Source: Glandiceps talaboti
Lineage: Eukaryota; Hemichordata; Enteropneusta; Spengelidae
NCBI RefSeq assembly: GCF_964340395.1
Contig: NC_135561.1
Location: 18,282,240 to 18,346,239 of the forward strand
Direction: 5' to 3'
DNA: 64,000 bases
The notes under the pieces are model-generated. The model was not told where the DNA came from. It saw only the letters and a list, made by a program, of their open reading frames with translations, and ran no database searches. The position numbers were made by a program, and so were the translations under genes. This document shows, one piece after another, positions 42,601-47,103 of the stretch (its first letter is position 1; each line of letters begins with the position of its first letter).

Positions 42601-44344
42601 AATGGCTATACAGGAAGCTACTGAGTACTAGTTGACTACAATCCACACATACTTGCAAATAAAATTCATAATTTAATGTTCTTTGTTGTGTATAGATCCA
42701 CAAAGCGGCACTTGTTGTCACAATTAAACATAAGTAGGATACACAGTCACACTAGGTGGAAGGAACAAAGACACAGCCAGCATGACAACTATCATAGTTC
42801 CTAGACAATGGCATTTATGACGACTAGTAGTTCCTCCATTGCATCGTAATTTGTATGACTAACTCTGTACTAGTTCCTGTAAGGATACATTACGTGTGAC
42901 TGCTGTCACCAATTACTACAGTGTAATTTAATTATACTAATAATGTAATTGACACATTTCAGAAATTGAAGACATTACATGTATACTTGTAACTTGTAGC
43001 TGACGAGACAAATCTTGTATCATTTATTAGTCAATGTCTAGCAGTTACCAAAAGCATAATTATTAACCACTGACTATAATTTTGACTAAGATGTACATTA
43101 CATGAGATAGTATCACCTTCACATACAATTTATTATATATGTTAATATTGTTATGCTTATACAAGAATAGTGATATATATATATTATATAAATTCTAACT
43201 GCCATTTGTGTAGATTTTTTCTTTGAAAATTTACATTTGATAAGTCTTGGATACTGAAGTGTTGTTGCAATGTCACTGTCTCAGAGTTAAAGTGTGTTAT
43301 TACATAGATACATTTGTATACAATCTCTTACATACATAAGTAGAACTTCCATTCAAAATATATGTACTGTGCACATGTATAGGTATGCAGTATATTGTGC
43401 ACTCATGCTTTGTAACATATATACAAAATCTCCACACAATAAAACACACCCAGATTCCACATCTCAAAATAAAACACAGCGTGGATTACTGTAATACATC
43501 GAGTAACACAACAAGTTTAACCATGGCTCATGTATCAATAACATTGTACTTACACAAATGACATAATCTTGTTTTACTTCGGTAAGGACGAGGGCAGTCA
43601 TTTCACCATGAATTGTATATACGGGACAATAAATGTACTACAGTGCAGACAATCTCCTTAGAGACACGCAACGTGAACTAAGTTGGTGTTACAACCAATA
43701 ATCAAAACGTCTCGCCTAACTCAGTCTGTTAATATCTACTTTGTGAAGTATGATAATTAAGTCATTTGTCTGACGGCGTGACATTTTTCTCCGATGCCAC
43801 CACTGGTACCAGGTGGGTAATCAAAATACACTGACAACAATATGATACGCCTCTTCCTGATAACATGGAAGGACAAAGAATCGGTGTTTGTTGCTGTTTG
43901 TGTTTCTATGAAATCAACATACATACTGCAATGTCAGCGAAAACATATATGCTGTAGAATGACCCCTCGTTAAAATGCGATGAAAGAGAACTGGGTGTTT
44001 AGACAACGAGTCACCGGCTACTGATTTGTTACACGCTACTCACACACTTGCAAGTGTTCATCTTACTTCTCACTACGATGTACTACTACCTACTACCATA
44101 CTGATAACAGATTGTTGATATGGTTGAAAGCCTACACAAATCAATAACTTATAAACTTCTTTGTAATCATCATCGCCATATTCTACAAAGTATTTACAAC
44201 ATGGAATATATTCTACCAACTAGTCATTGAAGTTCAAGGAAAAGATACCGGTGTACGGTGGCGATCGATCAGATCACCTTGTTGCATGAACTTACCGTCA
44301 CTTTCTTCTCGGGTTGGCTCTGACAACACTCCGCCCTCCGCCAT
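5393..44344 (-). CDS. Bfr1-family coiled-coil protein, 11 exons, 662 aa
   Basis: Exons in transcript order: 44344-44296, 34450-34353, 33914-33744, 15771-15599, 14540-14468, 13198-13060, 9218-9062, 8321-8167, 7654-7503, 6815-6699, 6097-5393. All introns are GT-AG and the 1989 coding nt keep one frame. Residues about 50-290 are charged coiled coil, with a block around INDAIRKFEYQL (exon 4) and EYEASREPYEDEK (exon 8) that I recognise as the Bfr1 layout. A basic stretch KRKKSSKKQRR (375-385) and a small domain HSPETIAQFAQLGISAP (395-411) followed by VVEQL match the order in yeast Bfr1, where a Lys-rich tract precedes a short C-terminal helical module. The tail is acidic and Asn/Thr rich. There is no signal peptide or membrane segment. 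Fungal Bfr1 is a cytoplasmic polysome and mRNP-associated protein; that role here is inferred. The family call rests on remembered similarity, not on a search. Confidence 0.78.
6252..6345. repeat. Short dispersed repeat, copy 1
   Basis: GCGCCCTCACACAT ... CTGTGAGGGCAGAGTGACAT then GATGTATCTTACAGTCTAGT. Related copies are at about 38010-38100 and 58858-58945. The GCCCTCACA / TGTGAGGGC arms are inverted, so it may be a small foldback element. Confidence 0.6.
6699..6815 (-). CDS. Bfr1-like exon 10
   Basis: Residues 390-428, 39 codons, phase 0. Acceptor TTTGATTTCAG, donor AAA|GTAAGT. Encodes HSPETIAQFAQLGISAP and VGEIALVVEQL, the short C-terminal module also seen at the end of fungal Bfr1. Confidence 0.78.
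7141..7358. repeat. Interrupted (TG)n microsatellite
   Basis: Runs of TG broken by TATG and short CTTTGGTATGG-like inserts, which themselves recur four times. The Cys/Val and His/Thr open frames on either strand are products of the dinucleotide repeat. Confidence 0.9.
7503..7654 (-). CDS. Bfr1-like exon 9 (basic linker)
   Basis: Residues 339-389. The acceptor TATTCTAG is preferred over a CAG 12 nt further in, because only the former keeps frame. Contains KRKKSSKKQRR, a likely RNA-binding or nuclear-targeting patch. Donor ATG|GTAGGG. A 16-nt poly-G run lies just inside the following intron, at 7451-7466. Confidence 0.72.
7968..8075. repeat. Three-copy 42-bp tandem repeat
   Basis: Unit CACTCCCAG(T/C)ATTTCA(A/G)TGTTGACACGGTAACCC(C)ATCCACC. 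The third copy is diverged. Confidence 0.8.
8167..8321 (-). CDS. Bfr1-like exon 8
   Basis: Residues 287-338 plus one base. Begins IEEYEASREPYEDEKVLIS, then ALIAYLHRSVNIDD. Acceptor CCATTGTAG, donor CCAG|GTAGGT. This is the conserved end of the Bfr1 coiled-coil core (in yeast: helix, then an IPAFTYEIGAIENSL-type segment). Confidence 0.75.
8690..8998. repeat. Minisatellite of about 27-30 bp, roughly ten copies
   Basis: Units such as ACTTGTAACTATGGTAACAG plus TTCACAA occupy intron 7 of the Bfr1-like gene, ending about 65 bp from the exon 7 donor. The open frame at 8695-8919 follows the repeat. Confidence 0.85.
9062..9218 (-). CDS. Bfr1-like exon 7
   Basis: Residues 235-286 plus two bases (EIDDLYERKRRLVADFKRQH, then EYHEKMKLERLELQRKKDEE). 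Acceptor TTTTCTCTAG, donor AAAT|GTAAGA. An in-frame stop follows at once if the donor is not used, which fixes the boundary. It corresponds to the Bfr1 segment that ends in a run of Arg/Glu before the EYE motif. Confidence 0.78.
9508..11815. mobile_element. Dispersed repeat A, copy 1 (2.3 kb)
   Basis: Matches 25596-28797 over long blocks: left from ACAAGCGACCTATCGGTCAG to about 10070, a middle block 10136-10520, and right from about 11220 to TTTCAGCTTTCGCTGACAGC. Left TAGCTCCGCTGT and right (inverse) TAGCTTCGCTGT are similar, suggesting inverted ends. No transposase frame remains. It contains a separate palindromic insert at 10001-10547 and, near the right end, short alternating motifs (ATCATAAAAAAT, CAAATCTGA). 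Non-autonomous DNA transposon is the most likely class. Confidence 0.65.
10001..10547. mobile_element. 547-bp foldback element nested in repeat A
   Basis: Ends ATGTATTAATCGCC and GGCGATTAATACAT are exact inverse complements over 14 bp. Further in, ACCCGGAAG and AGCCATACGTTACAGTGGTA recur inverted on the right side (TACCACTGTAACGTATGGCT, CTTCCGGGTTAGT). The arms span about 95 bp. The copy in repeat A copy 2 keeps the left end at 26101 but is interrupted by about 1.4 kb of other sequence. Confidence 0.7.
12340..12911 (+). mobile_element. 5'-truncated L2/CR1-like LINE
   Basis: An uninterrupted frame at 12367-12828 (154 codons) reads like the end of an L2/CR1-type reverse transcriptase: LDYCNSLLYGLP, LQRLQRAQNTAARII, LHWLPVSHRI, TYKALNGISPQYL, APELWNSLPLDIK, FKRRLKTHIF. 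It has no start codon at its 5' end, as expected for truncation. The 3' UTR is about 58 nt (ending GCGCTATATAAATTTATTA), followed by a (GATA)n tail at about 12885-12911, typical of this clade. The clean frame suggests a fairly recent insertion. Inserted antisense to the host gene. Confidence 0.88.
13060..13198 (-). CDS. Bfr1-like exon 6
   Basis: Residues 189-234 plus one base (HYFNAVAALKSKEDKVRQQL, then WTKYKESGQLRENLKK). Acceptor TTTCACCAG, donor AAG|GTATTG. Coiled-coil continuation. Confidence 0.75.
13370..14458. repeat. 33-bp minisatellite, about 33 units, with higher-order pattern
   Basis: Unit ATTAATTCATGTTACAAATC plus TAAATATTATCAG. Because 33 is divisible by 3, the array is open on the plus strand and looks like a repeat protein (NIIRLIHVTNL units), but it is intron 5 of the minus-strand gene. 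A variant pair (CTATAATATTATCAG then TTCAA(G/A)TTACAAATTT) occurs at about 13565 and again 562 bp later, showing duplication of a 17-unit block. One unit at about 14231-14260 lacks 3 bp. Confidence 0.95.
14468..14540 (-). CDS. Bfr1-like exon 5
   Basis: Residues 164-188 (REYLVKQGEIDAERKKQKSI and on). Acceptor TTGTTTACAG, donor GAT|GTGAGTA. The donor lies only 9 nt from a 1.1-kb minisatellite that fills the start of the next intron. Confidence 0.75.
14541..15598 (-). other. Intron 4 of the Bfr1-like gene
   Basis: About 1.06 kb of AT-rich intron. I see no repeat family or coding exon in it beyond short chance frames. Confidence 0.55.
15599..15771 (-). CDS. Bfr1-like exon 4 (family core)
   Basis: Residues 107-163 plus two bases. 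Acceptor ATCTACAG, donor AAG|GTATGT. It contains the most Bfr1-like stretch: a Lys-rich helix, then INDAIRKFEYQLRVQNFRM and EEKRMVAEIDSLKRS. Fungal Bfr1 proteins have the pattern INEIE..I..G.LSLVEEK.LV.EI..L at the equivalent place. Confidence 0.78.
16141..17302. mobile_element. Possible 1.16-kb element with TTGAAGGCGTGAA inverted ends
   Basis: TTGAAGGCGTGAA at 16143-16155 and TTCACGCCTTCAA near 17286-17298 are inverse complements. Alignment weakens quickly inward and no clear target duplication is visible. No transposase frame. Confidence 0.4.
20688..20840. mobile_element. MITE family T, copy 1 (diverged)
   Basis: Shares GATTCAATC(T/C)CAGGTTTT, ATCAGTGGA, AAGGATTAGA(C/T)AG and CCAGATAACTA with 24358-24517. 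End motifs are lost. Confidence 0.5.
21028..21290. repeat. Fragment of the 114-bp repeat family
   Basis: A single TTTGGCTGTTGCTATGGGCG unit and flank as in 23.1-23.7 kb, followed by unrelated AT-rich sequence. No gene. Confidence 0.6.
22141..22174. repeat. (GT)n plus poly-G tract
   Basis: GTGTGTGTGTGTTTGTGGGA followed by a G run of about 13. Open frames on the minus strand here (His/Thr/Pro rich) are low complexity. Confidence 0.8.
23160..23680. repeat. 114-bp tandem repeat with 228-bp dimer pattern
   Basis: The core TTGGCTGTTGCTATGGGCGT recurs at 23174, 23288, 23402, 23516 and (diverged) 23630, exactly 114 bp apart. Units 1 and 3 carry TCTTGTTGCTA...AAATTTACATAC and units 2 and 4 CATGGTT(A/G)CTAGGGTATTTG, an alternating A-B-A-B order. 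Since 114 is divisible by 3, several frames stay open (VWLLLWAWSW type). Those are repeat artefacts unless expression is shown. Confidence 0.88.
23681..24308 (+). repeat. Dispersed repeat with (CA)n(GACA)n end, near-complete copy
   Basis: Degenerate internal units of roughly 130-170 bp share TTTTTGACCAAAAA, CCTAATTTGCATATCACT(C/G)AT and CAATCTGC(T/C)CAGTAGTTT. It ends with the same (CA)n, GACAGACAGACGCC and CAGTTGTGCT tail as 1-190. Directly downstream of the 114-bp array, so the two may form one element. Confidence 0.65.
24358..24517. mobile_element. MITE family T, copy 2
   Basis: Left TTTAAAGGCCTGGGATTCAA, right TCTAGAATGGGCCTTGTAAG. TAAAGGCC / GGGCCTT ends are inverted. Interior shares ATCAGTGGA and CAGATAACTGTTTTTCAC with the other copies. 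Confidence 0.65.
25596..28797. mobile_element. Dispersed repeat A, copy 2 (3.2 kb, interrupted)
   Basis: Same order as copy 1: left block from 25596, foldback left end at 26101, right block to 28797 with TTTCAGCTTTCGCTGACAGC. About 1.4 kb of unrelated sequence (26178-27570) replaces a short stretch. Its left edge starts CAGGGTTCGACACTGGAGTA, like the TIR of a hAT-type MITE, and it holds a poly-G run at 26507-26519. Left and right blocks are about 95% like copy 1. Confidence 0.65.
30300..30345. repeat. 38-bp repeat with CTCTGCTTGCAGAG hairpin
   Basis: TCTGC(A/G)CCTCAAGCTCTGCT then TGCAGAGATTA also occurs at 38388-38420. The CTCTGC/GCAGAG arms form a 6-bp hairpin. Confidence 0.6.
31835..32180. 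mobile_element. MITE family T, two adjacent copies
   Basis: Copy 3 (about 31835-32000) and copy 4 (about 32005-32180) lie side by side. Both have TTATCAGTGGA, CAGACAACTA(T/C)TTT(C/T)(C/T)(C/T)AC and AAATTTTAAATCC-like parts. The right end of copy 4 is ATGGGCCTTTAAA. Confidence 0.55.
33205..33587. repeat. 62-bp tandem repeat, about six copies
   Basis: Unit ACCACAAGACCACAAG(A/C)GTA, CTGGCCAATCCTTCCAAGC, then AAGTTGTACA(G/A)GATTAT. The overlapping plus-strand frames (TRPQEYWPI types) arise because 62 is not a multiple of 3 and each copy shifts frame. Confidence 0.9.
33744..33914 (-). CDS. Bfr1-like exon 3
   Basis: Residues 50-106, 57 codons in phase 0 at both ends. Acceptor AACTACAG, donor AAG|GTAAGA. 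Heptad-like charged helix, for example KRKQLDEKLKVINTQIAKK. Confidence 0.75.
34353..34450 (-). CDS. Bfr1-like exon 2
   Basis: Codes for residues 17-49, starting DFNRKKLKAPSKKKLDDD. The acceptor TTCTTGACAG is good. The donor TTT|GTATCC is weak, but it is the only GT before in-frame stop codons and gives phase 0 into exon 3. The exon is basic then acidic, the start of the coiled-coil part. Confidence 0.62.
36511..36633. repeat. Compound microsatellite (TG)n then (ATGT)n
   Basis: (TG)28 or so at 36511-36567, a short spacer, then about 12 ATGT units to 36633. Cys/Val and Tyr/Ile open frames are artefacts. Confidence 0.95.
37563..37722. mobile_element. MITE family T, copy 5 (best-preserved ends)
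   Basis: Left TTTAAAGGCCGAGGTCTCAA and right TTGAGCTGGGCCTTTAA are inverted with few mismatches. Interior TTATCAGTGAAGCCATAGTGA and TCTACCAGACAATTCTGT match the other copies. About 160 bp, no open frame. Confidence 0.7.
38000..38100. repeat. Short dispersed repeat, copy 2
   Basis: Shares GATGTATCTTACAGTCTAG and the flanking pattern with 6252-6345. The left arm is more diverged. Confidence 0.45.
38440..38460. repeat. (ATT)n microsatellite
   Basis: TTACTATTATTATTATTATT run. An (ACT)n run also lies at about 38205-38219. Confidence 0.8.
39725..39892. mobile_element. Foldback element F, copy 1
   Basis: ATGTTATTCCCCAATATTTG on the left and AATATTGGAGAATAACAT on the right are inverted. Inner arms CAAGTGACCTAAGG / CCTTAGGTCACATG and GGAAAATA / TATTTTCC are inverted too, making a long near-hairpin. 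Homology with the copy at 46460 continues about 200 bp further right (CTCATATTTCGA...AAATGAATGG). Confidence 0.72.
40391..40460 (+). other. tRNA-like fragment
   Basis: ATCAGCTCAGTTGGCTGAGTA resembles an A box with a D arm. The expected B box is too degenerate and the acceptor stem does not pair. Possibly the head of an old tRNA-derived SINE. Not a functional tRNA gene. Confidence 0.3.
40481..40610. repeat. 28-bp tandem repeat, about five copies
   Basis: Unit AGTACAATA(T/C)AGTTATGCAT plus TGTAGGAC. The array resumes for part of a unit after the MITE at 40611-40896. Confidence 0.85.
40611..40896. mobile_element. 286-bp MITE inserted in the 28-bp array
   Basis: Left CAGGGCCCGAAATTAAC, right GTTAATTTCGAGCCCTG: inverted with one mismatch over 17 bp. 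Removing it restores a 28-bp unit (ACATAGTTAT joined to GCATTGTAC), with GTTAT/GTTCT as the probable target duplication. Inner GCTACCA / CTACCA blocks are also partly inverted. CAGGG ends suggest hAT type. Traces of the family are at about 22500-22580. Confidence 0.75.
44296..44344 (-). CDS. Bfr1-like exon 1 (start codon)
   Basis: Encodes 16 residues beginning MAEGGVLSEPTREESD, plus one base of codon 17. The ATG lies in a GC-rich patch at the promoter-proximal end. The donor reads GACG|GTAAGT. This start is chosen because the short reading frame joins in phase to exon 2 and because it sits at the head-to-head promoter. The downstream intron is 9.8 kb. Confidence 0.7.
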
Positions 44345-45200
44345 AACGAAATGATACTTCTGTTTCACGGAACAATAATTGAAAATATCCCCGACACTAT
44401 AGTTTTACATCGGTGAATGAAATTTGAGGAAATCGGACATATCTGCTCCATCCAGAACAGCCATTTTATGGTATCACAGTTATCATGTGATTTAAACACG
44501 TCATCACTATGGCGCCACCACTAGGTGAAATTTATCCAGGAAGTTGTGTGTAGAAATTTATATTCATCATAAAAATTGTGCGTATATTATATCAAGTTAT
44601 ATATTTTTCGTAAAATACGTTGCAAAGAAATGAATTTCCTTAAAAAATAATTCTATTAACATTTGTAAACAATGTTGAAAGTGATCATACAGCGGCATAT
44701 AAACAACTTTCTGACGCTTCACAGGGGAATTGTAAATAATATCAACGCACAGGTCAGGGGTCAATCGGGTGTATATTGAAACATACTAAAACGTTTTTTG
44801 AATGATTGTACGAAAAAAAGGTGCAGCAAATTAAATATTTGATCAATTTCATTGATAAATTATCACATAAAACTCGATATATTATCGCAAATACATCTGC
44901 ATAGAAAATCAAATTAGGGATTATTTTTTGTACCCCTCAAAAATGGCGTAAACTGTTCAAATTTCGAACATGGTGTTTGGGCGGGAAACAAAAAGCGACG
45001 CCATCTTGGACTAATTTTGTAGTTTACGCGTCCACATCGTATTCAAAAATTTCAATATTTCACGCAGTATTTTGCACATTTCAAACCAACCCGTGGAGAT
45101 TCAGTCGTGTAAGTCCTCAAAAGCGGCCAGGAGTGCCTGTTCGGACTCATTTTAAGGTAAACCAGCCATATTTTGACATCTTTCCTGTGCATTTTCACAT
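44345..45200. promoter_or_regulatory. Shared head-to-head promoter region, Bfr1-like / RAD21
   Basis: The Bfr1-like start codon (44344, minus) and the RAD21 5' UTR exon (ending 45243, plus) face away from each other. No TATA box is obvious at either end. On the RAD21 side, TTTGGGCGGGAAAC at 44976-44989 fits an E2F site and GACGCCATCTTGG at 44997-45009 a YY1 site. CAGCCATTTTATGG at about 44459 is a second YY1-like match. E2F control is known for S-phase genes; its use here is inference. Confidence 0.55.
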
Positions 45201-45243
45201 TCAAAATATCGACGCTGAATTTTAGATACATCGATTGCAGCAG
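45010..45243 (+). other. RAD21: RAD21 non-coding exon 1 (proposed)
   Basis: Sequence ends TGCAGCAG|GTAACA, a plausible donor for the intron before the coding exon at 46915. The 5' edge is unknown; it is placed just after the YY1-like site, which often overlaps transcription starts. The short open frame across it is not needed. Confidence 0.45.
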
Positions 45244-46914
45244 GTAACATTCACAATTAGTTCTAAAGGATATCATACATCCTCGTTTCCTCCAGATTTG
45301 AACATATTTTATGTAAAGACTCGACTTATTAGTACCAAGTGGCTCGTATATCATGATTTAGCGGTTATTGTATTTTGGTGAACGACTCATTTTGAGCGTT
45401 GCATCTTTATTGAACGGGAGCGTGTTTGTAAGTGCGATGCAATGGGATAAATAATAGTCTGATTGGTTGTTTACGAAAAGAGAAGCCGGGAATATAGTAT
45501 ATACGTGTATACTGATTTTAAGCTTAAATATTTAATTGCATTCATGTTTTTTTTTTCAAAAGGGGGTGGGCATTATTCACTGTATCGCAGTGTATGCAAG
45601 CTCATGTCTAACACGACGTTCGCGTCCGTGCCAGGCCAGACATATCGGCAGAATAGAAACATTGGATTTTATTGTAAACAGCATGACAGATTTGATATAA
45701 ATATACCGGTTCATCGCAATGTGCTAAGGTGAAATTGTTTGATCGTGTCTGCACGATCGGAAACACTTGACAGCGAAATAGTCGTAATGATTCCGTTTGT
45801 ATTAAATGCTACACGTAACACCACAAAACAACCGTATGTTCATGTCAAAGATGTGAGAGACACTCGGTAACGGTGAAATAATTGTAATAAATCCAGGAAG
45901 TGCGAATAATAGAAACATGACAATATGGTACTGATAATTTTGATAAGCCAACTATCAGTATTGAATACCCAAATTATACAGTCAGGGAACTGCAACAAAA
46001 CCGATCACAATAAATTATTGTCTTCAAAAACATTCATTGTCAAATTATTGAGTATGATATCACAAATTGCAGAGGTGTCATTGGATGACCTGTGACCTAG
46101 TTTCTTCAACAGCAGTGTAAAAATACTGGAAATGTACAATATCTATTTGTAAATTTCCACTTTCAAAAGACGAAACATTTGACAAAACATGTTTAGAGGG
46201 AAACAGTTGTACCTTGACAAACCACATTTGTTGTCATTCATTGTGTGGACTGTAATATAGTAAATGAAGTAGCTAATTTATTGTGAAAAAATTACATTTT
46301 AAAACTTGCATTCTCTCTGAACAAAAGATAGTTTTGTTACTGCACACAATAGGTATGTAGCTAATTAATGTTACAATTAATTTTTGAATATGTTCATAAA
46401 TTATTAATATCTAAATAGCTCATGAAATCTGCAGTAGTAGCGTGGTTAAAAAATGATTATAAATGTTATTCCCCAATATGTTTCTTCTTTCAGCCAAGGA
46501 AAATACAAGTGACCTAAGGGGGCTTTGTCACTACGAGTTGTATTTTCCAGTTAAGTGCAGAAAAAATATTGGAGAAAAATCGGGGAAAGTATAGTAATGA
46601 CAATTTTTTACATTTTGACTCATATTTCGACCATAGCAGAACCAGTGACGTAGACACACATTGTGATGTAGAGCAATCAGGGTATAATTCCATATTTTTG
46701 GCTTATACATGGTATAATAGGTAAAATCTACCATAGTTGTTCCGGTTCCCACCAAATGAATGGAAAAATGTTCATTTTACTTGATTTTGACTATTCTGGT
46801 ACCAGGGAACCCAAACCTTAGTGAAATTAATTAACTGCAGTTCCCATATTATGTGTGAACATTGATTATATTAAAAAATACCAATGATTAGAATTATGTG
46901 TTTTGTTGTTTCAG
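45244..46914 (+). other. RAD21: RAD21 intron 1
   Basis: About 1.7 kb between the proposed 5' UTR exon and the start-codon exon. It holds foldback F copy 2 at 46460-46590 and related sequence to about 46770. No coding content. The exact left edge depends on the proposed donor. Confidence 0.5.
46460..46590. mobile_element. Foldback element F, copy 2 (in RAD21 intron 1)
   Basis: AATGTTATTCCCCAATATG ... AAGTGACCTAAGGGGGCTTT ... TATTTTCCAGTTAAGTGCAG ... AATATTGGAGAAAAA matches 39725-39892 with an internal deletion. Similarity continues to about 46770. Confidence 0.65.
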
Positions 46915-47103
46915 GATTGTGACTTGTAGTTGTAGAAGAGTTGCACTAGGCCCATCACCATGTTTTACGCACATTTTGTGCTGAGTAAGAAGGGGCCTTT
47001 GGCAAGGATATGGCTGGCAGCTCATTGGGACAAGAAGCTGACTAAAGCCCATGTGTTTGAAACCAATGTGGAAAGTAGTGTTGAAAGTATTATCCACCCT
47101 AAG
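46915..47103 (+). CDS. RAD21: RAD21 start-codon exon
   Basis: Acceptor GTTGTTTCAG, 45 nt of 5' UTR, ATG at 46960 in context ATCACCATGT. Encodes residues 1-48 ending [10 protein letters not shown]. Donor AAG|GTAAGC. Confidence 0.95.

Larger units (their letters stand above)
34451..44295 (-). other. Intron 1 of the Bfr1-like gene (9.8 kb)
   Basis: First intron. Holds the compound microsatellite at 36511-36633, MITE family T copy 5 (37563-37722), foldback F copy 1 (39725-39892), a tRNA-like fragment (40391-40460), a 28-bp array with a MITE inside (40481-40896) and long AT-rich stretches (34.5-36.4, 41-44 kb) in which I recognise nothing. First introns often carry enhancers, but no site can be claimed from sequence alone. 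Confidence 0.6.
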
